Source of the DNA: Orthonyx spaldingii | Lineage: Eukaryota; Chordata; Aves; Passeriformes; Orthonychidae | Direction of reading: 5' to 3' | Length of the DNA: 64,000 nt | Assembly: GCA_013397795.1 (NCBI GenBank) | Contig: VZTJ01003855.1 | Span: 2,355,410 to 2,419,409 of the forward strand | Part shown: piece by piece, positions 48,992 to 63,956 of the stretch | Layout: every line of letters starts with the position of its first letter | How positions within the stretch are numbered: position 1 is the stretch's first letter | Position numbers and translations under genes: made by a program | The notes under the pieces: model-generated | What the model was told of the DNA's origin: nothing | Database searches by the model: none | What the model saw: the letters and a program-made list of their open reading frames with translations, nothing else

Positions 48992-51900
48992 AATAAAGTG
49001 CACAAGACCAAGAGATCCTGAGGGAATCAGCAAATCCAGCTGGCTGCCCTACACAGCACCAAAACCTCTCCACGTGAAGAAAGCCACCAGATCACTGAGA
49101 GCATGGCCATGAACCATTCCCATCCATGAATTTGTGTCATCTGCCCCTATCACAGCAGAGAAGCAAAAGACAGCATCACAGCCCATCCAGAGACCAAAAA
49201 AGGGCAGAAAGAAGCAGAGGATGGGCAGCACTTGGCCCCTACCAGTGGGATGAGGACTGTCAGCAGTGTAAACTCACCCCAGAGCAATGGGGAGAGCAGA
49301 GGGAGCTCTGGGCTCCATCACAGCACCCTCCTTACCCTCCATCACCGTGCAGTGGAAACACACCCCTCAAGGCACACACTCACAGCAGATAATTAACTTT
49401 TAATCACGTTCCATGTACATGTTTAAAACACGTGCCCGTGTTACAAGTTCATCCGTCCACATCTAGGCACGTGCTTTGCACATGCAAAAGCAAGATTCAT
49501 AAATATGCTTTTTATTTCCTAAGAGCTGCACCACAAATTCCATAATGCATTCATTTCATACAATCTCAGGGTATTTGTCAAACAAGATAACACTTTGCAG
49601 AGCCAGAAATGGTATGAAAAACCACTGGTAGAAAGAGGTATAATTCACATTTCTAGTAGTGGATCAGTTGCAATGGAATGTGTTTTTCATCAGAACTTGG
49701 TACCAAAGCTACTGTGGCTGCTGATTGCACAGAGATAGTGCTGTATTTTAGCATCCTTTTGAGAAAAAAAACACCATTTCAAAGAGAGTTCTCTTTCTCC
49801 TTAGAAAAAAATCAAAGCAGCCCCAGACCTTACGCAAGTCACACACTGTCGCTTCCACTGCTTCAACATCCGAGCTCCTGGATAACACAGTTCTTACCTG
49901 GCTGATTGCTCTGCTGATGTCACTGAGCTCATTTTGGGTATGACTGGATTAGGACAAGGCAAAACCACCCGTTTGTGCAGCCAGACCGGAGCCCTGAGCA
50001 GCTCCTGAGCTGCTGGGTTACCCCACGGGAGAGGGAGGCCTCAGGACCCTGACATCCATCACCTCCCTGAGCAGCACCGGAGGCACCAGGCAGCTGATCC
50101 CAAAAGGAGCGTGGGGCCGTCTCCACTTGGTGTTCTACACAAACTTTATTTAGCTCTCACTCCTCAAAAAAGGAGCCTACAGGTACATTAAGCCACATGC
50201 AATATATATTGTTTCCATTAATTTGCATTCCTTCAGTCACTCCCCACAACTATCTAAGTAACTTTAAAAAGAGAAAGACAAAACAAAACCCATATTGTGT
50301 TTTAGATTCTGCCCTCTGATTCTGGAAGCACTTTTCACCATATCAGTTAAAAGCAATCATATGAAAAATATTTAATTTCTATTTACACAACATGGATAGA
50401 AATATCTGAAGTTTTAGATTTTTTTTCCCAAACAAAATGTTTATGTACTGATCAGAGAAGGTCCGAGTTATGCTGGGAGAAGTCACAGTATATGACTCCA
50501 GGCTTAACTGAAGAGGTGAGTGGTGCAACCACCAGGAGAATCCCCAGAGTTGTGTGCCTCTAGGATTATCCTTAGCCTGGCATATTGATTTCTCTGTTTC
50601 AAAAGAATTTAAAGGTTGTGAGTACAATTTTCAACAGACAGATATAAAACAGAACTAAGTTTCATTTTTGTTTTATATTAGACTATCTTATACGTCTTTT
50701 GAATATTTGTTTCTCTCTTTGAAAATAGCACTTCGCAATTATGATGGTTGTAAAGACTATTTCTAAATAAGAATGGACTGCTGGCAGATCACAAGCACCT
50801 CTGCTGCCATTCACTGCTGTCCCCAAGCTGAGTCACCAGATCTTTCCATCCCACATCTGCTGAAGAGATGCTCCCAGCGGGAGCACAGCGGTAAATTAGA
50901 GTCACACCAACCTTGATTTGCAAATTCTAGTGTAAATCAGAGGCACATGAGAGCATGTTAAAAGCTCCCTTTTCTTTCAGGGAAAAAATATTAAAAGAGT
51001 AGAGTGGCTGGTCAGAACATCCACAATAACATTTTCAAATCAAATGAAAAAACTACATTAGAAATAAAAGTGCTCATAGTTCCCAATTTGCAACTTGTAA
51101 GAAGCTGAGAGGAGCATTAAGCATTGGCCCTGAGAAATACTCTTCCCAACCTTTAGGACAAATCCTTCTAGCTCTGCTACATGAGGTACACAGAATCAGG
51201 GCTTCAGAGGTCACACATCTCCCAATAGTTCCCCCAAGATCTTTGAATCAACTGTGAATACACTGAAAAAAAAATCACTGCACTGACTTCAAAACCTAAA
51301 TAAGGCCCAGAAGCCCAGCTCTGAAAAGTTTTGAAATAAATCATGGCAGTGAACTTCAGCCCACACCCAGCTGACATCTGAACCACTGAAAAACTAGTCC
51401 AATTACACCCAGCTCGGCAGCAAGACAAGGCAGCTGTAAGAATGTATTAGCCTTTTGCTATCACATCCAAACCATCTGAAGTGGAAGTCACCCGCCCTTA
51501 AATCAGAAGAAGGAAGGCAGCACTTCCAGTTCTCAGCAAGTCAGAGATGCAGCTAAAACTTCAACCTTAAAACTAAAAAGTTTGGTCTTACCTGGGGGTC
51601 ACCTTTGCTGAAGAGCACAAATTGCAAGAATAGTATTATGTCACCCACAGGCTGTGGCAGAGTTTGATGCATTATCAGCCTCAGTTCAAAAGATGGATTA
51701 AGAGGTATTATCAGTGGAACACAGCTCCAGCACCAGCCTGCTCTCAGCTCAGACACGAGCCCATGCGATTGTAGGCTGCCTTTCCATTTCAGCTTGGGAT
51801 GTAACAGGGTAATGTTAACAGTTCATCCTTCTGCTGTTTGCCATTCAAAGATTCCCTTTGATTTTAAATTACTTAAAGTTTTCAACCAGACTGAAGTAAC

Positions 51901-54339
51901 TGGCTAGCAACATTTTATAAGCAACACCATGCCATTAATACACTGACTAAAACAATAAAATAAATGCAAGAAAGCATGTAGGTTTGGCTACTAAGAGGAA
52001 ATCTGCCTGCAGCAACATTTGCAAAGTACTTTATTTCTTCTCCTTTGGAACTGATACAACCTTTCAGGAGCTGTAAGATTTAGAAAGCCACACAATATCG
52101 CCGTTATTTTCCTGTTAGCATGCCCCTGCCGAGAACACCAGCAATTATCACCTGTGTGGAATGTGGTCTGCCTGTGTTAGATTCGCTTTGACCTCCAGCA
52201 TAGGTGGAAAGATGTCAGTTTCTGGAGAACTCTGTGGCTATTGTGTCACCCAAGCAGAAAATGCTGCCTTGTGCCTCACAGAAGGCCCAGGATCCTTTTA
52301 AATCATACTCGTGTAAAGCAGAGGAATTTCTGTGTCTTCCCTCTTGCTGTGTTGCTCTACAGCTGGCCAAGCAAAAGGTCTTGCAGGATATTTCTTGGGC
52401 ATTTTCCTAGCCCTGACAGGAGTATCATAGGTCCATTCAGTTCTTTACTAATCTCTCTTCAAACCCACCAAAAATGAGGTACACATACAGGTGCTGCAAA
52501 ATCAGCCATGTTGCATCTGGTGATGACTCCAATCCAGCTTTGCAGTGCCCAAATCCTAACCCTTACAGACAAAATGCCACTTCAGAGAAACCAGGATTCA
52601 CATCTAAAAACATGCACCAAAAGTACATGAAGTGAAAAGATCTGCACACATTGTTCTGAGCTCAGCACCACAAATTACGCCAGCCCCAGCAGCTTCTGGT
52701 CCAACCCTGCAACACTTTCTATAGGCACAAATAAATCTTTGTCACAACATTCATATCAGTCAAATAACTGCAGCAAATCTGTTAAAGTCCCAAAAGCCCA
52801 AGAATGCAGGAGTACAGAGAAAGCCACCTTCATGCTCATCTTCATCTCGTGTCTGCAAGAAGACAGGCAGTGCGGAGCTCAGGGTCTGCACTGGAAATGC
52901 CTCTGTAGCAAGGCTGATTAACTTAACCCACTGATGATATAAATATCATTATCTGCAATTCAATCAAAAAGCAATCAAGGCCTGTTTATCAGTGTATTTT
53001 TAAAAGGCATTTAGAGAATAGGTTGGGCACTTATTGAATTTAACTAATAAATAAGATTACAAGAATCAAATCACTGCTCTTGGAAAACAGCACTTTCTGT
53101 GGCGAAGAGCGATTTACAATCGTTACCAGTTTGAAAAGGAATGAAAAGATAAAAGGAAAACATCAGCAGAAAAAGGGGTAGCAAGCAATTTATTTTTACT
53201 TTTTTACGAGGATTTGCTCTGAGTGTGTAAACTTCACACAGGATCCCAGGATGGTATTACTTCTCATTGCAGATGTGTGCCACAGGACTGATCTCCTCAG
53301 TCTCCAAAACTGCTTCTAATATTCTTCTTGTTTGGATTGTAACTTGACCCACACCTTCAGTTCATGTTTTGTTCATGTATACCTTTTATGCTGGATGACT
53401 TTACTTGTCTTCATCACCTTGGCAAGTCAGAAGAGAAACATTTTTAAAAGCTGTGGCATTACTCAAGCTGTGAGGTGGGCGACTCAGAGAAGCAACATCT
53501 TAAAACATTCTGCACAGGGGCAAGTAAAAAGTCAATAAGGAAATACCATAGTTAGGCTGGTCTTAACTTGCTGAAAGTGTGAGACAGCTGTTCATTTCCT
53601 GATCACTCATGTGGAAATGGTAAAAAATAATTAAGAACAATGACTAATCACCAAATCAAAGCAAATATTAAATAAGCAAACTTGCTTTCTAGCCTCAAAT
53701 CCAGCGTGCAAATGAGGAGTGGTATTCAAAAATTTAGTCTTTAGATAATTAAAAAGGGTACATTAAAAGAAATCCAAGGACCTCTTAATAAACTGAGAGC
53801 AATATTTAATTTCTCTCTGCCTCCTCTCATTTTGAGGAACAGAGACTTTTCATTCATATCATCAGGGTGGCACAAAACACCTGGGAGAACTACATGGGAA
53901 ATAATACAGCAAAGTTTTGAATTATGTCACTACACAGAAAAATTTTTATCTGGAAAAGTGAATGAGGAATTCCAGCAACAGCCCAAGTTCATTTCAATGA
54001 ATTCCAAAAACATTTGTATCATTTTTAACACATTTTGAAGAACAGCTACTACAAAGAAGATTGTGTAGATGTGTTTGCATAGAGAGGAGGTTATTTTGAA
54101 AGATTTTGAACTGTTTTAATAAGTAAGCCACATATTTTTAAATGGCCCCATATTCAGATGGCTCCAGCAAGCTCCTTAATTTCTCCCAGGATATGGCAGC
54201 TAAAGATCTGAGAACCAGGTTCTCATTAACTCATCGCAGTTTTATTCTTTTGTTAAAGTCAGGGTGCAAGGATATGCTTAAATAACTGAGAGATCTGTAG
54301 GAAATATGGAAAGATATATTTTCATGTACTAGAATGAAG
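48992..54339. other. Non-coding stretch
   Basis: Unique sequence, mixed then AT-rich. The longest frames are under 90 codons and unrecognised. No repeat families were identified. Confidence 0.5.
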
Positions 54340-54960
54340 CATTGGTAAATGGTTTAATGAATCAATTATATTTCAAAATGGACTTCTGTTTTGTTTTACA
54401 TTTCCTTCCCTTGTAAATGGCGTGCCAACTCCAATACTTCACTCAATAAATTACTACTAAATGAGTCCAAAGTTACAGGCATGTTGGTCTCTATGACAGG
54501 CCATACATAATCACCATAGAAATACATAATTACACCTGTCAACCTCATCTCATGCAATTGATTCAATAACTAACAATGTCAGCAGCAGGCTAAGCTTAGA
54601 GGTCTCACTGTGTGAAAATACTCATACATGGCTAAACATCTCGGTATTTTAATTGCCTGTCATAGTGCCAAGGTTCCTATATTGTACCTATCTCCACAGC
54701 AACAGGCTGGAATGAGTAAAGCACATTTAATAACTGCAAAGAAGTGAATTTATAAGCTTGCAGTTATTTTACAGCTCTCACAGACAGTGCAGGGTATTCT
54801 GAAGACAGCTGGAGATGTAGTTGCATTTAGGAGAACAAGTTCAATTTGTGAAAAAAACTTCTCTGGTGGACTGTATGTGCACACTGTGAAATAAAACTCA
54901 TCACATAAATCTGAAATTTGTTTCTAATTACAGGTACTGGAGAGGTCAGCTCATGCCTGG
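54340..54960. promoter_or_regulatory. Candidate distal regulatory stretch
   Basis: About 620 bases of unique AT-rich DNA lack any open frame over 60 codons on either strand. They carry homeodomain-type words and a CAATTGATTCAATAACTAAC segment at about 54557. It looks like conserved non-coding sequence, but no alignment supports this. Confidence 0.22.
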
Positions 54961-57900
54961 AAGTGTACACACGGCCAGTCTGACAGAACATTTAATCTCA
55001 ACACACCAGGAATGGCTGTGTAAAAACAGCTTCTTACAGGCTCCTGAGGACTTAATCACGACATGTTTGTCCATCTAATATTCTAAATTACTTGCAAGCT
55101 ACACTGCACTGAAAGGCTCTAATGTGCCCAAACGCTAACCCCACTGAACTCGATGGCAGCACTGGACTTAGAGCCTCTGTCTGGCAGTCTGTGCTAATTG
55201 CACATGAAGATGACAAGGGCAAAGTCTTTGTGGCCTGAACTTTTAACAGTGACAGAGCAAGACCAAACAGACTGGGTCAGGGAGGGGTACTACACAGAGT
55301 GCCACAAGGAGGTGAAAGACATACTGGGAGCCGGTGGGAAAGAGAATGAACTCTTCAGGAAATAGATGTGAGGCAATAAAATATCCAGCTGGGGGAAGAA
55401 AATGTGTAAAATGAGAAGGTAAACAGGTGGAAGAACTGCTCCACACATTGGCAAGGGGCAGTTCTGGAGGCTTCCACACTCCAGAACTTTAAAATCAACA
55501 TTGCAATGTAAATTCTGTTCATATTTTCCCTAGCACAGAAAAACCTTCACCTGTATGAAATTTCTATGTGAAGAGTTAAATTGCTTTCAAACAATTTGGA
55601 AGCTGAAATATGAATGAACAAAAAGTAAACAGCATCACTGAGGAATCCTTCTTCTCACCAGAAAAGCAGCACAACACAAGTGGGTAAGAATGCACAGATG
55701 TGTAATTAAAATAAAGTGACACATCTCTACAACCTTACTTACTCTGCAGACTTGTCAGGCTATATTCTTCCCCTCTGATGACTGGGCCTCTTCAATTCTT
55801 CTGTGTTTTGGCTGAGTTCAGCTTTATTTCTTAAATATCACCATGAACTGGAACCCTTAAACATAGGAGAAAAGATGCAGCTCCAAAGTCACCACAGAAA
55901 AATGGAAAAAGCAGTGGTCATTTTTACCTACAAACAAATACTTTTCAGTCAAATGATCATGAAGAGCATAGCATGGAAGAAAGATGAGCCCTGACTTATT
56001 CCTGCATGGTTTGATGTTGAATGAACACAGGAAGGGGATGCAGGGCAGATGTTAAAGCCTGTGAATATGGAACACAGGAAAATAGGAAAATAAAACCTTT
56101 ACCTTCTTGCTTTAATTTACTATAAATAAAACTCCTCCAAATGGAAAACAGCTAAGTGGCAAACACCATTTTTAAAAAGGGGGTTATTATGGAACTCATC
56201 TCCAAAGACAGGATTTCATAAAACAAAAGAGAAATTAAACCCTGTAAAGACTAGCAGAACCTCCTGTTTTCCGGCTTAGGTCTGAAAAGGAGAATAAGCC
56301 TGGTAGTGCCAGGCAAAGAAGCCTTTGTGTTGAAAAGTGGAGCAGCAGAGCATTTATTCATAGCAATCTTCAATGGCCAGGTGGAAGTGGGATTTCTCAC
56401 ACGCATCTTAAAACTCTGAGGCATTTTTAGACCTTTTGGAAGGACATTATTTCTAAGCAAGTGTGCACCAGAACCGCCAGCATGACCCATAAAGGCATCC
56501 TAAGCTCCCCAAAGGCTGTCTCACAGAGAAGCAAACAGGTCTGTTGGGAACATGGAAAAGCTGCCAGGCTCCATGGGAGCTGGGATCCAGAGCACAGCAG
56601 CCCAGGAGTGCTGTGGGCAGACTTTCCCCTGGCCAAGCACAAGCCCCAGGTGAGCCCCAGGCTGACAGCAGAGCCACGGTGCTGCAGCACCCAGCCTGCT
56701 GAGGGTCACTGGGGTTGTGTCCTGCTTCCCAACAGAGCTAGGTACCTCCTAACACACAGGACAGATTTGTTGCTGAAAAACCAGCATCCAGGTTGCTTCC
56801 ACTGCTTTTGTTGGAAATAACACTTCAGTGAGGAAAAAAAAACCCTCAGCAAAAACCAACCACTGGTGCTTGTGCATGCATAAGGATGTGGAGACCCAGA
56901 TTTTCAGCTGGCATAAATCACCCTCACCCTGTTGGAGGAAACAGCAACTGTGCAGATTGGCACTGCTGAGGAGTGAGCCTATAAACACATACACAGCCCA
57001 GAGGCAGGCACACACTTCCCTCCCTGAATTTCAGGGTAGGTGCAGTTGCCATCACATGCTGGCCAAGCTTTCTTGGAGCTGCTCCAGAACATCAATCTAG
57101 CGTGTTTTCACGCTTATCCTTGGAGAGTTCGGCTGGCCAGAAGACTTCCCAAAGGATGTATTTTCTATATCCTTTCAAAGCAGAGAAGCCAGAATAAGAA
57201 TCAGCTCAAAGAATTTTACAAAGTCTTTTATACTCATTTTAGTCCTTAAGAAACAGGAAGGGTACCACAGCTCTAAGTGGTTCATAGTACAGATGATCCA
57301 CAAAGTTACATTCTGAAAGCCTTTCATCCACATAGTTACTGTCTTCTCTACCCATTCATCTCCACAAAAAGCAAGGACACTTCATAAAACCTTTATAATT
57401 TTTCATATCAGCATTTGCAGGGGAAGGTCTGCAAATTTGTAAGAACTGCTTTCTGATCAACTTACTTTATTTTTAGTTTTGCTAAGTAAGCTCACTTTTC
57501 CCTTGGAGCCAAAGCAAAAGAAATAGATATTGCTCCTTTATAAACCATGACAATAGCAAACAACTGAAGTTCAAAATAATGACTATTAGAATCCCTTTCA
57601 AGTAAAACATTTTTGTAAAGATAATTACACATTTCAAACACTGTTCAGAGAGCAGTTTAAGCTGGTAAGTGAATAGCTGAATGAAGCAAAGCCCAGAGCT
57701 CCCCTCACACAGAAAGCTGGAGTGTGTGTGGGGTGACAGCAGTTCAGGGTAGGTGCTGCCTGCTACATCCTCAGCAGGGTGAGCCAGATCAGCTGCCTGA
57801 TTTCCAGGAGCACAAAGCCAGGTTACACCAGCCAAGGATCAGCCCCAAGAGCTGCAGCTGAATTTTCAAGCCACAGACAAGGCCTAATTCAACTCCCATT

Positions 57901-58199
57901 AAAGTCAATAAAAGCCTCCTATTGACTACAGTAGTGGTTGGATCAGGGCCATACTGATGTTTACTGGAAGCCAGATACAAGGTCTGATTACTTTTATACT
58001 GTTACACATCAGATTCTTATTCATTCCATTATTTACAGGCTTGCAAACAAGCAAGAAATTCTGATCACACAGTCATACAGACTCCATTTGCATCCTTGAT
58101 TGGCATGATGAGAGCTCAGAGAAGGGTTTGAATATGTATTACACAGAGCAGCAGTGCACAAAACCTGCAGGATGTGGTAAAGCAATCAGGCAGCATAAA
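54961..58199. other. Non-coding stretch
   Basis: Unique sequence. 56430-56800 is moderately GC-rich with competing frames on both strands (119 codons plus; 87, 74 and 62 codons minus), none recognisable. The 117-codon minus frame at 57482-57835 is also unrecognised. Confidence 0.5.
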
Positions 58200-58640
58200 G
58201 AAATTGAAATGGAATTCCTTGGAGAAAGGGATCATTAAGTGCTTAACAAGCATCACTCCGTTATATCTGTTTTAGTGATGTTAGCATAATTTTAATTGTT
58301 ACCATCCAATCTGTTTTGATAGCTTTGGAGTTATCAAGATGCTAAATATTTTACAGTGACATTTGAACAATCAGGGAGATTAGCTGCAAAGCCCTCTACC
58401 CAGTAGCCCAGTGCCTGTGAATAGACATAAAGGGGGATCTATGTTCTGTATGGAGCAAAGACAAGACAGAAAGATCAACACGATTAAATATTAAACAGAA
58501 GTAATTACATAGGCAGCTAAGTAGTAACTCAAACACCCTGTATTTTATTATGCATTTCCAACAGCCAATTAAATTATACAATATTGTGAAAGTGCCTGGC
58601 GTATCCTGCTGCCTCGTAGGTCATTTAGCCAAGTTTTACT
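58200..58640. promoter_or_regulatory. Candidate distal regulatory element (homeodomain/POU words)
   Basis: AT-rich unique stretch with the palindromic homeodomain word GTAATTAC at 58501-58508 and ATTATGCAT at 58547-58555, followed by CCAATTAAATTATAC. A weak imperfect hairpin (7-bp core CATCACT/AGTGATG) lies at about 58251-58281. Composition-based call. Confidence 0.27.
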
Positions 58641-61600
58641 TCTGGTATAGAGATTCTTACTAAAATTTATATTGAGCCAAGAAAGCATGCAAGATAGAGG
58701 GTTCTACTTTGTCCTAAGCTGACAAAAAGCTGTTGTCCCTTCTAAGAAGCCTAAAAGTCCTCGAGCTCGACCTAATGGGTTGCCAGGTGTAGTCTGAGAG
58801 CCAGTTAAGGTGATAACTTAAGATATTACCTGGGTGGCAATTTGTGGTCTTAGTGTCACACCCACGAGGTCATGGAGCCACAACAACATGCAACAGTCCC
58901 TACCTGCACAGAGACACTTTTTCTGCAGTCAGTGCATGCCAGGCACAAAATATAACAGAGGATACGTGCTACACAGAACTAAATGGGCTCATTCACCTGC
59001 TTTAAAATTACACACCTGCTAGAAGTGTTTGCTGAATCAGGGCCAAATAGGTTATTTGCAAGTGATCCGTAATTACATGCAAGCTAGTGCTCCCAGCAGA
59101 ACGGTAGCAAGTAATAATAATGATGATAAAGCTAAATATTATCCAGAAGAGATGCAAAGGACATAATTCTTGCCAAATGAAATATGGCAACACTAGGGTT
59201 TTAATATGCCTGTAAGAAAAGCTTGCAAAATGTGTGGTAGCATAAGACTTGAGACTTCCATCTGAGTAAATGAGGACCCAGCCTGAAATCTGACATGCTT
59301 TCAACTTCTTTAGGGAACAAATTCAGAACCTAGTAGCATATATTGCCCTTCAATCAAATGATATTGCTATCTAACAAGTTCCACCTTAACAGCTCATCTT
59401 TCTGTCTGATGAAACTATAACTGTTTTTTAGTTATTCAACTCATGCTCGTAAACAGGTATTTGAAAACAATCTCTCTTGGGAAAAATGGTATTCTTTACC
59501 TACGAGGAGAAAGAATAAGCTTAAGATTTGGGGTTAATCTGATTAGTCAGGACACTGTAGGAATCAGGATGGCAGGGCTTAGAAGTGCCCTGTTAAATCA
59601 GGGTCACACTAAGATACTAAGATGTTAAGCTCATCAAGGTCAGGCACTGGCCTTTGTAGCCAGGGTCACACAGAGCCCACAGACCCTTCTGTGGGGGCTG
59701 CCACAGGTAGTGCACAGGTAAAGAGGAGACACTCCAGTCTGGTCAGTCAGCAGCAGCTTTGCTTCTGAACTGAAAGCTCAGAAGCTGCCAGCTCAGTACT
59801 CATCAGGGAAGTGACTTCCCACTTGACGTGCAAGTTCCATGCTAACTTGAAAACAGGAATCACAAAAGGTGCACGATGCAAGGGCAAATGTTCAGGGAGA
59901 GCTGCTGGTCCACACATTGCCCATGATTCTTAAAGAGAAATCTCTTCTATTGAGCAAATATAGCAGCTCCTGTCCTTCCTTCAGATGGAGCCCCCAGAAG
60001 GACATCAAGGGCTCTGCTGTGGTGACAGAACTTGCTTTGTAGACTGGCACTGCACTTCTCCACTGGTGATGGGGCTCCTGAGGAGAGAAACTATCAAATG
60101 CTATGAAGGTTGTCACTAAGATTTTCCCTTTTTGCAAGCCCAGGCAGTGATTATTTTTCTTTTACAGTCACAGGTCAAAGTTCTTATTCCTGCTGCCAAA
60201 GGGAGAAGGGCAGCGTGATGAGTTAGTCCCTGGTAAATCCATCTGTGAGACAACATTGTTTTCAGCTCACTGTGGGTATATTCAGGAAATTTATTGTAGG
60301 AGTTTTCAGGCAATTTCACAGGCATTGACACGGGGCACTGGACCAACACCAAAACACTAGTCAGTGTCTGACTTACAGGGCCTGGCTCCCTCAAGAACAC
60401 ATGCTCAACATGTTACTTATAAATAATTGGATTCAAAAGGGTAGCAACAGCTTCATAAGCAAACAGAGCTTTAGAATAATTAATAATTAAGAAAAATATT
60501 TTGTAAATGATGCTGACATCAAGAGGACTCGTCTTTGAACATCTAAGGAGAAAATTAACTAGTAATTGGGCATCTTCCTTGATCCATCTGAAACAGTTCT
60601 GTGCTGCACCCCTGGCAATAGCCTTGACAGAGTGGAACTTTGAATAATAATTTCTGTGCATGTTTGATGAAAATAATAAAATCTTTCAAAGCCTGAAATA
60701 CAATAATCCTGTGGAACATCAGGGTTAAAGATGAAGGATCTGGGATGCCACATATGTTAGCAAAGTCCAGAGTTCCAGAGAGAGGTGCTTAGGCTCAGCT
60801 CCTGCAAATCCCATCGAAAGGGCTGTGGATAGCACAGCCTAAGAACTGGAAAGGCTCTACCAAGCATTTTCTCAGTGACTCTCACAGCAAACCTGACTGT
60901 GCTGAACACATGTGGCACCTACCTGACATTTTTCCTGACACATTCCTGGAGATGGAAGGAGAACCCAAGGGCCATGCAGAAGACCAAACTGCCACTCCGG
61001 GACAAGGAGCCCAATATTTGCTGTCTGCATCAGCAAGAGAAACTCAGGATCTAAAACTGCTTCCTGGATGTCTGGGTATTCTAGGAGCTTTTTCTTGAGT
61101 CATATTTCTTACAACAATTTTGCTGCTACACCAAATCACAAACACTTGAGCCAAACCTCAAGAGTGCCATTCAAAAAATGAAACCTCTTTAATCTTTTCA
61201 GGGAGATAATCAACTTAAGTGCCTAGTAACTTCATCATTTGAGATTAAACTGGTAAATACTTGCATCCTGAGAAAGCTTCAGAGCAAAGATATTAGCTAG
61301 AAAGAATAAAACCAAAAGAGTGAAATTATCCAGTCTTGGTGTTAAAAGCCTGAAACATCTTAAAGATTAAATAAGTATTTGATGTTACTATTTTTAGCTA
61401 AAGAAAAACAGCATTGTCCCTATTAGACATTTCAATTTACTTAAAATAATTGTGCCTCAGTAGCTTACAAAGGAGTGATTACATACAATGTGACAATTGT
61501 ATTACTTTCTACCCTTGACATCACTTCAGTGAGGGTCACTCTAGTTAAATATTTCATTTGCTATAATGTCCATCTTCATCAAGCTATTTTTGAAGCAGTC

Positions 61601-63956
61601 TGAAAAATCTTCAAATCTTTGTTTCTTTGTCTTTGTAAAAAGAGGCCCTGTTCATTGTTCCCTTTAATACTTAGTAAATTGCTGGAGTAATTCACAAAAC
61701 CCTTAAAAGAAAAGGGCATGCAAGAGAAATTCAAAGTAACTCATTGACAACATCCTTTTCTCACTTTCTTAGTCCTTTCCACGGTCAAATACCCTGCCTA
61801 AGTCCAGTCTCTGCCATAGAGGCAACGATGTTTTATTAACACTACCCTCATAAATATTCTGTGTTTGAATGAATGAGATGAAGGATACTTGGCATTTAAA
61901 TGTTTCTTACAACTTCATTTATAAAGCAATTCTCTGATATCAATGCATCCCTCCATAGTTACACATGAAGAAATTACAGCCTGTTTATACTCCTTCATAC
62001 GTGCCTTAACATCAGAGATGCATCACCATTTTCTCAAACCTAGAACGAACGAAGTTGTTTGCTGAGTCAGAAGCACAGGGTAACACCACTGAGAAGCACA
62101 TGTCACTAAGCTTTAGTGTCTGTAACTTACCTACAGATCTTCACCACAGAGGCAGCTTTGTGTCCTGGCCAGACTGTGGAGAGCTGTAAATTATGACATT
62201 GCATGGAGTACTGGGGAGTGGAGAAAATATTACAGTGAAGTCACAGATTGGCCACCTCCTCTCCACCCTGGATTTGATCTGCATTACTACTTACAGAAGC
62301 TGAGGAGAGAGAGGGAAATTCAGAGGGCTCCCCTCCCTGCAGAGGTGTCTCCAGACCAGCAGGGCAAGTACATTTCCAGGTCAAAAGGAAGAACTCCAAA
62401 GCCAGCAGCTTTCCACCAAGTTGCAGCCAGAAGTTTGTACATGTACCAGAGGCTGATACTGATTCCTGCAAAACCTAAATTCTCATTAGCATTCCCATTA
62501 CTTCTTCTGTAAATTGGAAGTCTTCTTATACTCTGAGACAAAGAAAGAAAGAATAGTTTTTAAAATGCACTGCATTAGTATTAATTGGTTGTTATCATTA
62601 TTATTAATAGTACTGTGTATCTTCATATAGTAAATATTGCTTCCTGCTTCTCACATCAGCATGAAATAAGCCCCAGTATGGAAATGTCATTCTGCAGATC
62701 TCAGCACAGGCTGACCTCAGTTCTCAGGAAATAATGCACAGCTTTAAAGAAAGTCACAGCAGAAGCATATATTACTTTATGGGTTTCTCTGTAAAATAAC
62801 CTATCCCTCTTTGAGGCTTGATTTAAAGACAGAGCCCGCAGGACATAAATCACAGCTGCTAAAAATACAAACCCCTTTAGGACATCATTCCTTGAAGACA
62901 GCAAAAATCTTCACAGGAAAAGACACCTGCCCCAGTGACAGAGAATAATCACCTTCTCCAAAGCACGTGTTTGGATGCCTGCTGGAGTTAGCAGGTTCAC
63001 AGTGCCAAGTTTTCCTCTGGAAGAGAAGACAACTTTCAAAATGCAAACCAAAAATCTGTATTTCCTCTCAAAAAAAAAAAAAATCTACTTTTCAAAAGAG
63101 TGAAGTGTATAACAAAAAAAAAAAGGTGCACAAAGGTCTCACACAACTGCCTGGGAAAGGCTGCCCCACTCTTGCACCTCAATTACCAATGCAATCAAAC
63201 CAGGACATTGGAACTGGCTGCCTAACAGCCATCCTCACCTACTGGCTTTACTTCCCCAAACTACTGGTAAGAGACAGACTCAGAGAGTTAATTGTAACGA
63301 AGAGGTGTTTCTCCAAGTTTCTCTTGATGATCTACTAGGTCATCAGGTCTTTGAAGCAATACTGATTGCAGTATCAATAATTTTGATTTAATGCTAGTTT
63401 TCTTTCCCTTCCTACCAAAGTAACAATGCCATCATACTTAGGCTATTTTCTTTGGTCAAGAAGATTTTCCAGCCACCATGAAAAATGTTAAAATATTGAT
63501 ACAGTTTCATCCCAAATTGGAATAAAATGTCTAGAAATTACCCTATTTTTTAAAATGGAAACTTTATCAGGCACCAAGCTTTTGATGAGCTTATAACACA
63601 TTGCTTCAACGTCGTTCTTTCCTCACCCCATCCACACTCTACTTAACATTAGAATAATTTTAGAGTATAATCCATGTGCATCCACAGGGCACAGAAACAC
63701 TGAGCAGAAAGAGCACAGTTTGAAAAAATTCCCACAGGTTTTGTCGAAACCAAGACCATCTTACCACAAAATGCATGACACATTTTGCTGATAATGCCAA
63801 ACCCAACAAAGTGAGTGCTATCATATATTAGTATAAGAACTGGACAACATGCAACTCAAACCAGAGAGCAGATTTGGCACCAGCTTTCTTCTCCCCTCCA
63901 AACTGACCTGAGTTACACAGGGCTCTGCTCTCCACAGGCTATGACAAATATTCACC
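58641..63956. other. Non-coding stretch
   Basis: Unique, mostly AT-rich sequence. Pure A runs occur at 63070-63082 and 63114-63124. The longest frame (62967-63338, plus, 123 codons) runs through those A runs and is unrecognised. No gene or repeat family is supported. Confidence 0.5.

Noticed and set aside
58245..58281. Second candidate hairpin
   Set aside because: Only a 7-bp core plus a bulged 5-bp extension pairs, which is well within what AT-rich DNA gives by chance.
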